In this document: positions 42,053 to 49,254 of the stretch, one piece after another | How positions within the stretch are numbered: the first letter of the stretch is position 1 | How the letters are laid out: each line of letters starts with the position of its first letter | Source of the DNA: a virus | Virus record (IMG/VR): IMGVR_UViG_3300036766_000678 | Span: 116,417-180,416 of that record | DNA length: 64,000 nt | Strand: one strand, 5' to 3' | Made by a program: the position numbers and the translations under genes | The notes under the pieces: generated by a model | Told to the model about the DNA's origin: nothing | Databases searched by the model: none | Seen by the model: only the letters and a program-made list of their open reading frames with translations

Positions 42053-42517
42053 TTATCTCCTCACAATATTCTTTACATTATCTACTATAAGTTTGCCGAG
42101 GCAGTGATCTATTTCATGTTGTACTATACGACTATCGAAGCCATCAAATCGAAATTGAACTTTTTCTCCATTAAGTAATTGACCTTCAACTTCTACAATT
42201 TTATATCTTTTCACTCTAACAGAAATACCAGGACTGCTCAAGCAGCCTTCTACTTGAGTATCCTTATCCTTCTTACTATATCTGATAATCCTTAAATTTG
42301 CAAGTATCATTTGTTTAGTTTTATTCTCAACACTAAGAATACAAAGATTCTTATTTACTCCAATCTGTGGTGCGGCCAATCCTACGCCATGATTAATTAT
42401 CATTGTTTCTAACATGTCTTGAACTAACTGATTTAGCTCTTCACTATTAAAATTAGTAACCAGTTCTGTTGGTTTATGCAATACTGGATCTGTAAAGAGC
42501 CTAATGGGTCTCAGCAT
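42053..42517 (-). CDS. def: Peptide deformylase
   Basis: 154 aa with all three catalytic motifs: GVGLAAPQIG at 44-53, EGCLSS at 90-95 (Cys ligand) and QHEIDH at 133-138 (two His ligands and the catalytic Glu). It removes formyl groups from new proteins using a bound metal. Length is close to bacterial Def and to phage-encoded deformylases of marine viruses. In phages it is thought to help processing of viral or host proteins. Its start lies inside the tail codons of the upstream miniprotein gene. Confidence 0.95.
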   Translation of the reverse strand: MLRPIRLFTDPVLHKPTELVTNFNSEELNQLVQDMLETMIINHGVGLAAPQIGVNKNLCILSVENKTKQMILANLRIIRYSKKDKDTQVEGCLSSPGISVRVKRYKIVEVEGQLLNGEKVQFRFDGFDSRIVQHEIDHCLGKLIVDNVKNIVRR

Positions 42518-42671
42518 ATAAATATTCTAAATAAGCTAAATTTCCGCAGGGACGGTAGTTATAGCAACAGCTAATGCCATCTGTTGGGCAACTTGTACAA
42601 TACATAGAAAAAGAATCATACTTTTCATGTTCTTCAAACTTACAGCCACATTCACACGGTCTTTTTATCAT
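42501..42671 (-). CDS. Zinc miniprotein with NLEYLE tail
   Basis: 56 aa. Ligands CECGCKFEEH, CTSC, CC and a further Cys. Tail CGNLAYLEYLYAETH, where the tail ends only three residues after the LY. Stop codon is 17 nt inside the deformylase gene. Its start codons overlap the tail of the gene upstream (RPCECG follows directly). Function unknown. Confidence 0.75.
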   Translation of the reverse strand: MIKRPCECGCKFEEHEKYDSFSMYCTSCPTDGISCCYNYRPCGNLAYLEYLYAETH

Positions 42672-42840
42672 ATAGATATTCTAGATATTCTAAATTAGAT
42701 AGTGGAATATAAAACATACTATCTTTTTCACAATTTGTTCCAGTGTCTGGAAAACACCAGTTTGCGGCATTGAAACTGGGACCTCCGATTAGACAGTGCT
42801 TCTTTAATAATTGGTTACAATTTTTACAAGGTCTTTCCAT
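42652..42840 (-). CDS. Zinc miniprotein with NLEYLE tail
   Basis: 62 aa. Ligands RPCKNCNQLLKKH, then Cys in WCFPDTG and NCEKDS. Tail IPLSNLEYLEYLYDKKTV, close to the most typical form. Shares one base with the upstream gene's stop. Function unknown. Confidence 0.8.
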   Translation of the reverse strand: MERPCKNCNQLLKKHCLIGGPSFNAANWCFPDTGTNCEKDSMFYIPLSNLEYLEYLYDKKTV

Positions 42841-43250
42841 TATAATAGATTCTGGTCCTTGAAATCAGTTATGGACTCAAGGTAGTTGAGATTGTCCAAA
42901 AATTCGAATTCAACATTAGTTAATATGATCTCTGGTAATTCTGTTGTAAGCCATTTCCCTATATTTGTTATTTTAATAAATCTCATACCATCTTTAAAAT
43001 CCACACTCAATGGATGATTTTGAATAAGCAAGGGTGTTTTAACTAAAGCATCGTAAAGTGGATTAGTATTATTTCCATCAATTGTAATTTGCCCTACTGC
43101 GCTCAATATATCTTTCTCCCCTTCTATACCGTTATGCCGCCAACCACCTACAACAAATGCCCAATCAATTGTGAAATGCCCCTGAGTAATGGGATCATGT
43201 CCTTGAACGGGTTGCTTGAAATACTTATTATCTATGTCTCTTTTGATCAT
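42840..43250 (-). CDS. Non-zinc hypothetical protein with a tail-like C-terminus
   Basis: 136 aa, no cysteine. The body looks beta-rich (HFTIDWAFVVGGWRHNGIEG, ILSAVGQITIDGNNT). The end FEFLDNLNYLESITDFKDQ keeps DNLxYLE but replaces the usual LY with IT. This suggests a tail attached to a different fold, or an independent resemblance. Function unknown. Confidence 0.68.
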   Translation of the reverse strand: MIKRDIDNKYFKQPVQGHDPITQGHFTIDWAFVVGGWRHNGIEGEKDILSAVGQITIDGNNTNPLYDALVKTPLLIQNHPLSVDFKDGMRFIKITNIGKWLTTELPEIILTNVEFEFLDNLNYLESITDFKDQNLL

Positions 43251-43369
43251 ACAATTCTTGCGGGAACAGTAAATTTTGGATGAAACCCAAAAGGTAATAA
43301 ATCAAAAGATATCCCACACTTACAAGGAAATCTTCCAATTAGATTATCGGTTTGTTTAGTTGTATCCAT
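43247..43369 (-). CDS. Short zinc-like ORF, possibly a truncated miniprotein
   Basis: 40 aa. It has FPCKCGISFDLLPFGFH, similar to the FPCxCGH start of tail-family members, but lacks the second Cys group and the tail. It overlaps the ThyX-like gene by 31 nt and has no good ribosome site. It may be a degraded family member rather than a functional gene. Confidence 0.4.
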   Translation of the reverse strand: MDTTKQTDNLIGRFPCKCGISFDLLPFGFHPKFTVPARIV

Positions 43370-43941
43370 TTTGTTATTTCAGGAAGCTGCTCACTTAAGT
43401 ATACATGAAGAACTTCACAATAACCATAGGTTTCTGGTGAGTCATCTTTATTTTGTTCAATAAAAGCTATTAGATCTTGAGCATTAATTGTCAATAAAAA
43501 AGTAGTAAGTAAACCTTGTGGAAGAATTAACTGGGCTTCGCTTGAACATACGCCTTTTTCAAGTAATTTGTGGTAGAAATTAACTACACTGCGATAAAAG
43601 TTACTATACTTAGAAAATAGGTCATTGCAATCCTTATCCCCCATAGACTTAAAGCCAGAGGGGTCAAATTTGTAAAAGAAGGGGGGTATGTATGCTTCAG
43701 AGACATCTGAGGTTAAGAAAGTCTCTAAGGTGCCCAAATGAGCCTTTTGGAAGGTTTGAAGTAAAAGAAGAACTGGTGCTTTAATTTCAAAAACAAATAC
43801 AATATTAGATAATAACCCACTTTCAAATACAAGTTTTGATGGGTCATCCATCTTATATACTTCAATCTGTTCATAAAGCTTTTTCTCTGACCCAATAATA
43901 TTATTTAATTTAATATAACCTGAATTTAGCACCCTCTTCAT
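43339..43941 (-). CDS. ThyX-like protein with lost catalytic motif
   Basis: 200 aa. The layout matches flavin-dependent thymidylate synthase: FEIKAPVLLLLQTFQKAHLG in place of the block with the RHRxxS signature, then YHKLLEKGVCSSEAQLILPQ, LLTTFLLTINAQDLIAFI and a C-terminal block with CEVLHVYLSEQLPEITKW. The signature arginines (RHR, and NAR seen here as NAQ) are replaced, and no FAD-binding His/Arg cluster is visible. If the alignment is right the protein cannot act as ThyX; it might bind dUMP or act as an inhibitor or structural partner. The family call rests on order of motifs only. Confidence 0.6.
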   Translation of the reverse strand: MKRVLNSGYIKLNNIIGSEKKLYEQIEVYKMDDPSKLVFESGLLSNIVFVFEIKAPVLLLLQTFQKAHLGTLETFLTSDVSEAYIPPFFYKFDPSGFKSMGDKDCNDLFSKYSNFYRSVVNFYHKLLEKGVCSSEAQLILPQGLLTTFLLTINAQDLIAFIEQNKDDSPETYGYCEVLHVYLSEQLPEITKWIQLNKPII

Positions 43942-44087
43942 TGTATTTGTTTATCCTCTTTTACAATAGTTTTTGTTTCAAGTAATTCGTAGCATCTGGC
44001 ACATCTTGCCACTATAAATATAAAATGTTCTAAATCAAATTGTTTCGCTTGCCCTATGTGTGATCCTGTTTGATTACAAATTAGCAT
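43938..44087 (-). CDS. 49-aa hypothetical protein
   Basis: Contains a hydrophobic core (EHFIFIVARCARCYELLE) with CARC, possibly half of a zinc site. Starts 7 nt inside the upstream gene and ends in ATGA with the ThyX-like gene. Function unknown. Confidence 0.6.
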   Translation of the reverse strand: MLICNQTGSHIGQAKQFDLEHFIFIVARCARCYELLETKTIVKEDKQIQ

Positions 44088-44467
44088 TTAAATTTTTTCT
44101 TAATTTTATGTAGAACGGCTTTTACTGCTTTTAAATATTCTTCTTTAGAAATTTCTATAAAATTTGGATGACAAAATGTCGAGGCATATTCTTTTTTATC
44201 AAAATTTATAAGTACTTTTGCATTGTAATAATTCTCTTCTTCAAAAGAATCAGCAATCAAAGATTCTTTTTCGTATTCTTTTATATAATAATAAATCCAC
44301 CGTAAAGAAGATGCGGCGGCATTTGAATTTTTGCATTTATAATATTTCCCAACACAAGCTTTTATTTTAGGGATCTCTTCTATATCCCTAATTAACTTAG
44401 ATAGTCTATATCTTTCACTATCATATTTACTGAGAACATCTTTAAGACTTTCAATATCTGGTTTCAT
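44081..44467 (-). CDS. Hypothetical helical protein
   Basis: 128 aa from MKPDIESLKD; the ATG forms a 4-nt overlap with the cREC stop and has GGGGAGAAG upstream. Charged helices (KYDSERYRLSKLIRDIEEI, KEYEKESLIADSFEEE) and a Lys-rich end (HKIKKKFKC). No family recognised. Confidence 0.68.
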   Translation of the reverse strand: MKPDIESLKDVLSKYDSERYRLSKLIRDIEEIPKIKACVGKYYKCKNSNAAASSLRWIYYYIKEYEKESLIADSFEEENYYNAKVLINFDKKEYASTFCHPNFIEISKEEYLKAVKAVLHKIKKKFKC

Positions 44468-44820
44468 TTTACATCTTCTCCCCATTCAAAAGTTCCACTA
44501 CCTTCATTATAAGTAGAATCAATTCCAGCATCTTTAAGAATTCCCTGCATCCTCATAGCACCTGCGGGATTCGCGGTGTGGAAATTTATAATTGTTGGTC
44601 TAAGTTCTTTTGGCATACAGGCAAGATAGTAAGCAACTGGTTGGTAAGTTTCTTCACCCATTCGTTGTGAACAACAAACTTTTGGGCAGGCAATTATATC
44701 GTGATCACAACTCACTTCAGTAACGTAACCACTGGCAAGCAAACGAATAGCTTCAGTAATAGTACGAGCTAAAGTCCATCCTTCGGGGCATTTTCTAAGA
44801 TCATCAATATATAAACGCAT
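44464..44820 (-). CDS. Cyclic-phosphate processing receiver (cREC) domain protein
   Basis: 118 aa. MRLYIDDLRKCPEGWTLART is the typical opening of the cREC family, with Asp pair YIDD; the later CDHD and HTANPAGAMRM block also fit. The fold resembles a response-regulator receiver domain, and the family was proposed to process cyclic phosphate ends in RNA repair. The window also holds an RNA ligase, an HD-kinase and a HAD phosphatase, so a role in mending cleaved RNA is a reasonable inference. A double-Cys insert (CCSQ) is unusual. Between an HNH gene and the helical protein. Confidence 0.78.
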   Translation of the reverse strand: MRLYIDDLRKCPEGWTLARTITEAIRLLASGYVTEVSCDHDIIACPKVCCSQRMGEETYQPVAYYLACMPKELRPTIINFHTANPAGAMRMQGILKDAGIDSTYNEGSGTFEWGEDVK

Positions 44821-45422
44821 TAATCTCTTACCCCGTTTCTGTAGGAAATTAATTTTATCATTACAAATTTCATTTCCTCAACAGTAAGTCTGTCTCCTCT
44901 AGTTCTATTACAAGAGCCACAACAAGGAAGGACATTATCAACAGCATAACCTTTTGAATTATCAATTCTATCTAAACCATAACCATAACCAGATTCATTT
45001 TCTAAAGACTTATTACAATAATAACATGGATTTTTTAAAATACATCCAAATTCTTCTTTTGTTAATAACATATCAAAATGTCTAAGTTTTGAGTGATATT
45101 TTAATAGAGAATATCTAGCTCCAATTGTAAAATGAGATTTTCTTGAATATTCTTTATATTGTTCTGGATGAGCCTTTCGATATTTAGCTGTTGCTCTAAC
45201 ATGTCCTTGACGTTTTTGTTTTAGAGTTAAAATACTCTCATTTAAACAACCACAAGATTTTGTTCCATCTGTTTTAATAGATTGAAGTCTAAGAACTTTA
45301 AGTTTACCACAATCACATTTACAACGAACCCATCTTTCTTTATGCCCCATTCTATTAGGTTTTGTACCCAAATCAGTCATAATAGTTAATAAATTAAATT
45401 TTAATACTATAAAAGTTTTCAT
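44820..45422 (-). CDS. HNH endonuclease (CKCDCG type)
   Basis: 200 aa. N-terminal zinc domain: WVRCKCDCGKLKVLRLQ, then SCGCLNES. The second half holds a classical HNH core: NPCYYCNKSLENESGYG, GLDRIDNSKGYAVDNVLPCC and CNRTRGD, so Cys pairs, His-like position and Asn are in place. Probably a free-standing homing endonuclease inserted ahead of the cREC gene, with which it shares one base. Confidence 0.88.
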   Translation of the reverse strand: MKTFIVLKFNLLTIMTDLGTKPNRMGHKERWVRCKCDCGKLKVLRLQSIKTDGTKSCGCLNESILTLKQKRQGHVRATAKYRKAHPEQYKEYSRKSHFTIGARYSLLKYHSKLRHFDMLLTKEEFGCILKNPCYYCNKSLENESGYGYGLDRIDNSKGYAVDNVLPCCGSCNRTRGDRLTVEEMKFVMIKLISYRNGVRD

Positions 45423-45527
45423 TTATCCCTCAAAAATCATACCACAATATTTACATTTATATTCTATCAGATCTTCATCTGAAACCCACTCAATTACATT
45501 TTCTGATCCACATTCAGGACAAATCAT
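45423..45527 (-). CDS. 34-aa zinc-ribbon miniprotein
   Basis: Two CxxC pairs (CPEC, CKYC) 20 residues apart, an acidic middle (VSDEDLIEY). Almost nothing but a rubredoxin-like knuckle pair. It overlaps the DnaC-like gene by 4 nt. May be a loader partner or independent DNA-binding peptide; no direct evidence. Confidence 0.6.
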   Translation of the reverse strand: MICPECGSENVIEWVSDEDLIEYKCKYCGMIFEG

Positions 45528-46162
45528 TTATCTTCCCCAAGCATCTGATTAAATAACAAAGGTCTCACATCTCCACCTCTCACTTCAATAAAACTAAAAT
45601 TCTCAAATATCTTAGAGGTAGCAGTAGCCCCAAAGGTTTGCTCAAACGCTTCTGGTGTCAGGTTACTTGTATAAATAGTAGGTAACATTTCCTCTCTGCG
45701 ATACATCATAAGGGCAATAAGCTCTGCCTTGTCCCTGTGAGGGCTAGAAGAGAGTGCCCAGGGTGAAACATCATCCAATAGGAGAAATGGGGCTGTTTCG
45801 ACCATTTCCTTCGCTTTCTTGGCATCCTGAGCAAAGGTATCAACACAAAACTTGAGGTAATTGAAAAAAGAAGTAGAAACGATTTGAGTTATTTTAACCT
45901 GTTCAGTATTACCTTCTCTAGTATAAGTCAGCCTGGGTCCTTTTACTTGCTTTAAAATATAGTATCCAAGGGCTGTTTTTCCTGTTCCATTCTCTTTAGA
46001 ATAAATATAAAGGTTATGGCCTTCTCTTTCTACTTTGGGAAGATTGTTAACATAAAGATTTACTTTGTCTTTAATCTCTTGAAGATTATCTGCTCCAACC
46101 ATTTCTTCAAGTTCAAAGTGCTCATACAAGGGTCTAATATTTGTTTTAACGAGATTAAGCAT
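45524..46162 (-). CDS. DnaC-like AAA+ helicase loader
   Basis: 212 aa. Walker A YSKENGTGKTA at about 54-64, Walker B PFLLLDDVS at 125-133, and a sensor-1 TSN at 165-167. The combination is typical of DnaC/DnaI-type ATPases that place the replicative helicase on DNA; phage versions are of this size. No helicase is in the window. The preceding 90-aa gene overlaps it by 8 nt and may be a co-loader. Confidence 0.85.
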   Translation of the reverse strand: MLNLVKTNIRPLYEHFELEEMVGADNLQEIKDKVNLYVNNLPKVEREGHNLYIYSKENGTGKTALGYYILKQVKGPRLTYTREGNTEQVKITQIVSTSFFNYLKFCVDTFAQDAKKAKEMVETAPFLLLDDVSPWALSSSPHRDKAELIALMMYRREEMLPTIYTSNLTPEAFEQTFGATATSKIFENFSFIEVRGGDVRPLLFNQMLGEDK

Positions 46163-46427
46163 TAGCAGATCCTATCTCTTTCAAATGTTCCAAATAAGTA
46201 AGATTGTCAATAATTCCTTCCATCAAAACAAATTCTAGATAAGTTCTTATATATTTGTCTGTATACTTACCCAATTTAAATTGTTCTATTTTATCTTTTA
46301 TCATAGATTTACTAAAAGTTTTTCTATATTCTTTTTCATATGTAACTTCTGGAGGATACCCAGGATGCCCTTTCATGTTATCCGGCAGTGGTATATTTAC
46401 TGAAGTAGCCGCACCACTATTATCCAT
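46155..46427 (-). CDS. Possible helicase-loader partner with a tail-like end
   Basis: 90 aa, no Cys. A polar start (GAATSVNIPLPDNMKGHPGYP) then a basic helical body (FSKSMIKDKIEQFKLGKYTD). Ends IIDNLTYLEHLKEIGSANA: the DNLxYLE core is kept and LY is replaced by LK. Overlaps the DnaC-like gene by 8 nt. Function inferred only from the neighbour. Confidence 0.65.
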   Translation of the reverse strand: MDNSGAATSVNIPLPDNMKGHPGYPPEVTYEKEYRKTFSKSMIKDKIEQFKLGKYTDKYIRTYLEFVLMEGIIDNLTYLEHLKEIGSANA

Positions 46428-46753
46428 TAAAATTTTCCTTTAGGAAACATTTGATTAACTATTTTCATACATTCTGGATGTTGAGACATTTCTGTTGCAA
46501 ATATGGTAAATGAATTAATATCTCCCATTTCAGCAGAAGCAATAAGCTGCTCTAAAATCTTTATACAAAACCTATGATCCTGTACAAATTTTTCAGAAGT
46601 GACTCTTAAAATATCTTCTGAAACTTCTTGTCCTATCTTATTATACACCCCCCAAGCAACAAATGCAACCCCATAATCTGTAATAGGCAATTTTTCTAAT
46701 AAAAGAATGGGAGTAATAATTACTTCGAGCTTTTGTTTTAATTCATTATTCAT
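46427..46753 (-). CDS. Hypothetical helical protein
   Basis: 108 aa from MNNELKQKLE, which starts 1 nt after the upstream stop; longer versions read through the preceding gene. Helical (IITPILLLEKLPITDYGVAF, CIKILEQLIASAEMGDIN). No domain recognised. Confidence 0.65.
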   Translation of the reverse strand: MNNELKQKLEVIITPILLLEKLPITDYGVAFVAWGVYNKIGQEVSEDILRVTSEKFVQDHRFCIKILEQLIASAEMGDINSFTIFATEMSQHPECMKIVNQMFPKGKF

Positions 46754-46754
46754 T

Positions 46755-47066
46755 TTACCATTCAATAAATAAGTATTTAACAAGGTGAGCACCCCGATCA
46801 GAAGAAACATGATATCCCCCCTCATTAAGAATATCTACCACTTTACTAATAACTGAAGAATTATATTCATCAATACTTATATAAATACGATAAAACCCCT
46901 GTCTGGATTGCTGATTAATATCCGCTTCTATTTCATTTAGTAGGTTAGGTAACTGATTTTTAACTGCTTCTTTATGAATTTTATCAGCAATGCCTCTAAC
47001 TTTTTTAGCTGACGTAATGGCCAATAATGGTTGGGCAAGTAACACTACAAGAATTAAATATTTCAT
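46755..47066 (-). CDS. Exported hypothetical protein
   Basis: 103 aa with a short signal peptide (MKYLILVVLLAQPLLAITSA). The mature part is alpha/beta-like (GFYRIYISIDEYNSSVI, SKVVDILNEGGYHVSSDRG). A periplasmic or secreted role is likely if the host has an outer membrane. No family recognised. Confidence 0.68.
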   Translation of the reverse strand: MKYLILVVLLAQPLLAITSAKKVRGIADKIHKEAVKNQLPNLLNEIEADINQQSRQGFYRIYISIDEYNSSVISKVVDILNEGGYHVSSDRGAHLVKYLFIEW

Positions 47067-47423
47067 TTAGCACCCACATCCTTCAGAACAATTATAGATA
47101 TCTTCTTCTCCATCGTTATTAATATATTCTACTTTAGGTGTTTCCCCCTCCAAAAAATACTCATAGGTATCACAACCCCAATTGCCATTAGCTGTTTCGC
47201 TTCGAACCAATTTGGGAACAAACACACGCCCGTCAGTTAAAGTAATCTTCGTGCCTTTAACATCTTGGTACATACCATCATCAAGAATAATCTCTTCTGA
47301 GTGTTGTATAAAAATACCTCGTTGTTCTGCTGCTATTTTTAACAACTCAAGAGAAGTCTTACCAGTAAGTTGCTCTAACAACTCATTTACAGATGGTACA
47401 GAATAGTTTTGATCCCAGCTCAT
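47067..47423 (-). CDS. Hypothetical protein
   Basis: 118 aa with a Cys cluster at the very end (CSEGCGC) and another Cys in NWGCDTYEYF. The body resembles a small beta sandwich (DDGMYQDVKGTKITLTDGRV). No family recognised; it lies 2 nt from the HNH-like gene. Confidence 0.66.
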   Translation of the reverse strand: MSWDQNYSVPSVNELLEQLTGKTSLELLKIAAEQRGIFIQHSEEIILDDGMYQDVKGTKITLTDGRVFVPKLVRSETANGNWGCDTYEYFLEGETPKVEYINNDGEEDIYNCSEGCGC

Positions 47424-47425
47424 AG

Positions 47426-47989
47426 TTATCTCCTTTTCTTTCTTAAATTCTTAATCTGTTCTTTTGTTTTCTCTTGCCAATCTTTATCTCGTTTATTTAA
47501 AACTTTTTGTTCTTCATTAAGATTCTTTTCTATTTGTTGGATAAGAATCCTATCCTCAGACCACCAACTATATTTACTCTTAACACTCCAAGTAAGATTA
47601 CCTACAACAAAGCCATTCTTTTTTACTCCACGCATAGCAACAGGAGAAAGGGATTTATCATATCCAGATTCTTTCCATTGCTTGAACAGGTCTTCATAGG
47701 TAGGATCATCTACAGTCCACTCTTTAAAATCATTCCATTCAGAATAAGGAATTTTCCATTCTTTGGCATACTTCACTACTGCCTTATGAATAGCATGGGC
47801 ATGACCAACAAACTCTGTGGAATTCTTTTTAGCTTTAGCCAAGATCATTTCTCTTAATAGTATATATCTTTTTTTAGCATATTGCAACCGTTCTTTTTTA
47901 TTATCTTGATATTTCTCACGAAAATAGATTAGTTGCTTTGTTCTACGTTTCTTGTTATACTCTTTAAAGTAATCTTTTCTATCTAACAA
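47426..47989 (-). CDS. Basic hypothetical protein with an HNH-edge-like segment
   Basis: 187 aa, strongly basic at both ends (KEYNKKRRTKQLIYFREKY; EQIKNLRKKRR). The stretch GVKKNGFVVGNLTWSVKSKY resembles the DxxxxYxxxNxxW part of HNH nucleases, but no HNH His, Asp or Cys residues are seen. It may be a decayed or divergent homing-type protein or a DNA-binding protein. Confidence 0.6.
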   Translation of the reverse strand: MLDRKDYFKEYNKKRRTKQLIYFREKYQDNKKERLQYAKKRYILLREMILAKAKKNSTEFVGHAHAIHKAVVKYAKEWKIPYSEWNDFKEWTVDDPTYEDLFKQWKESGYDKSLSPVAMRGVKKNGFVVGNLTWSVKSKYSWWSEDRILIQQIEKNLNEEQKVLNKRDKDWQEKTKEQIKNLRKKRR

Positions 47990-48003
47990 CTTAAATCCTT
48001 ATA

Positions 48004-48089
48004 TGTGCTGCAAGAAATTGAACTGTATTATAGATATGAATATATACTATATATTAATAAAAGTAAAGAAGATGCTTTATTGCAGCACA
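48004..48089. repeat. 10-bp perfect inverted repeat with a 66-nt AT-rich loop
   Basis: TGTGCTGCAA and TTGCAGCACA pair exactly across an AT-rich loop containing the 3' end of a small gene. Without the arms the gap holds little else. A long-range RNA hairpin or protein-binding site are possible; no U-run follows, so it is not a normal terminator. Confidence 0.4.
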
Positions 48090-48150
48090 CTATTGTTTCT
48101 TTCCCCATGCTTACTCCAATTAACATACCTCGTAAGAATTTCTTTATCAT
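48028..48150 (-). CDS. 40-aa hydrophobic miniprotein
   Basis: Strong ribosome site (AAAAGGAGTTTAAC). The first half is basic/hydrophobic (MIKKFLRGMLIGVSMG), the second half a hydrophobic run (SSLLLLIYSIYSYL) likely to enter membrane. One arm of the inverted repeat lies inside it, the other just beyond its stop. Reality as a gene is uncertain; the initiation signals are the main support. Confidence 0.5.
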   Translation of the reverse strand: MIKKFLRGMLIGVSMGKETIVCCNKASSLLLLIYSIYSYL

Positions 48151-48163
48151 GTTAAACTCCTTT

Positions 48164-48418
48164 TTATAAAGCTCTTATTCTTTCTGGTTCCCTTTCAAAA
48201 AGCTCATTTAATACATCATTGCATCTTTTACAAACATCAGCCCATTCATAATAATTTGTGTCTTTGTAATATCTCCAACACCTAGAACATTTTGTTCCAA
48301 CAGCTTTTGTAATACAAATATAAAAATCTGGCTTAATTCCGTGAATCTTATCCCAAGCAACCATACGTTCTATATTGTCTCCTTCATCGAAAGATAATGA
48401 GGTTAATTTATTAATCAT
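48164..48418 (-). CDS. Zinc protein resembling the IleRS/FPG zinc finger
   Basis: 84 aa from MINKLTSLSF (GAGAGGT site, TAATATG junction). The Cys pattern TKCSRCWRYYKD..DVCKRCNDVL matches the zinc finger at the end of isoleucyl-tRNA synthetases and Fpg glycosylases (CxRCWxx..CxRC). The rest of IleRS is absent. It might bind tRNA or DNA; alternatively it is a stand-alone zinc knuckle from a larger enzyme. Confidence 0.68.
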   Translation of the reverse strand: MINKLTSLSFDEGDNIERMVAWDKIHGIKPDFYICITKAVGTKCSRCWRYYKDTNYYEWADVCKRCNDVLNELFEREPERIRAL

Positions 48419-48419
48419 A

Positions 48420-49124
48420 TTAATACCTCTCATTATAACATTTCTCTAAATACTCAAGTTTACTAATCTTATTTTCTTTCATTAATTTTTCTTTATCTTT
48501 AAATTCTTCCTGTGTAACTTCTTGTCCGTGAAGAACATAAATACCTGTGCTATCTCTAAATTTGATTGCATAATCTGAAGCATTGTGAGTATAACCTTCA
48601 TTATCTATATGAAATTCTAATGGATGATCTATTAAAATAACTAATCCTTTAAGGATAACAAAATAAGAACATTCAAGCATATCTATCCACAAATTTAATT
48701 TATGATTATCTTCTGCTGAATACTTAAGATATAATACTTTCCTTCCATATTCATAAAACCCAACCCAAGAAGAATAAAATTGCCCTGGCCAAAGATTGTT
48801 CCAAAGATTGTTCTCAAGATTGTTCTCAAGATTGTTCCAAAGATTGTTCCAAAGATTGTTCCTAAGATTGTTCTCAAGATTGTTCCTAAGATTGTTCCAA
48901 AGATTGTTCTCAAGATTGTCCTTTTTAATTAAATTAATTAATTCGATGGGGCTATTAACCCAAACACACTTAGGTTCATTTTCATTAATTAACTTGTACA
49001 TTTCTTTGACAGCTTTTTCTGCAATAAGCCGGTTAGCGGGTTGGGTAGATAAGCCTTTCTTTAAATAAAACTGATAATATTCTTTTACTTGTTGTTCTTG
49101 TTCGATAGTTAATTTATTAATCAT
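48420..49124 (-). CDS. DUF6745-like protein with NNL(W/E/R) repeats and a tail-like end
   Basis: 234 aa. Helical start, then eleven tetrapeptide units of the type NNLW/NNLE/NNLR at about residues 70-113, then a globular part: YSSWVGFYEYGRKV, CSYFVILKGLVILIDHPLEF, HIDNEGYTHN and GIYVLHGQEVTQEEF. The order repeat, aromatic block, xHxDxxGxxHN, IYxxHGxxV is that of DUF6745 proteins found in bacteria and phages; function unknown. The end KISKLEYLEKCYNERY matches the tail pattern and is not a normal part of the family. Its start is overlapped by the next upstream gene. Confidence 0.75.
   Translation of the reverse strand: MINKLTIEQEQQVKEYYQFYLKKGLSTQPANRLIAEKAVKEMYKLINENEPKCVWVNSPIELINLIKKDNLENNLWNNLRNNLENNLRNNLWNNLWNNLENNLENNLWNNLWPGQFYSSWVGFYEYGRKVLYLKYSAEDNHKLNLWIDMLECSYFVILKGLVILIDHPLEFHIDNEGYTHNASDYAIKFRDSTGIYVLHGQEVTQEEFKDKEKLMKENKISKLEYLEKCYNERY
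48793..48924 (-). repeat. Eleven 12-bp tandem repeats inside the DUF6745-like gene
   Basis: A 12-bp unit, read as AACAATCTT plus TGG, GAG or AGG, occurs eleven times in a row with almost no third-position change. Coding is kept in frame (12 is divisible by 3), so copy number can vary without breaking the protein. The near identity suggests recent slippage. Confidence 0.85.
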
Positions 49125-49251
49125 TACTATTCACCCAATGAAGATATTGCTGCTGACTCATTTGCACATATGCAGAACAAAAGCACCCATCAACAGCGCA
49201 TTGCCCAAATTGCCCATGTAAATTAAAATGATGCCTACATTGACAAAACAT
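49117..49251 (-). CDS. Short zinc miniprotein with a degenerate tail
   Basis: 44 aa. Ligands FCQCRHHFNLHGQ, then Cys in QCAVDGCFCSAY, ending QMSQQQYLHWVNSND, where QQYLHWV lines up with NLEYLEW of the normal tail. It probably represents an eroded member. Overlaps the DUF6745-like start by 8 nt. Confidence 0.6.
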   Translation of the reverse strand: MFCQCRHHFNLHGQFGQCAVDGCFCSAYVQMSQQQYLHWVNSND

Positions 49252-49254
49252 TAT

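Noticed and set aside
48793-48924. Short tandem repeats considered as CRISPR or iterons
   Set aside because: The 12-bp units are contiguous, have no spacers and stay in frame within a coding gene.
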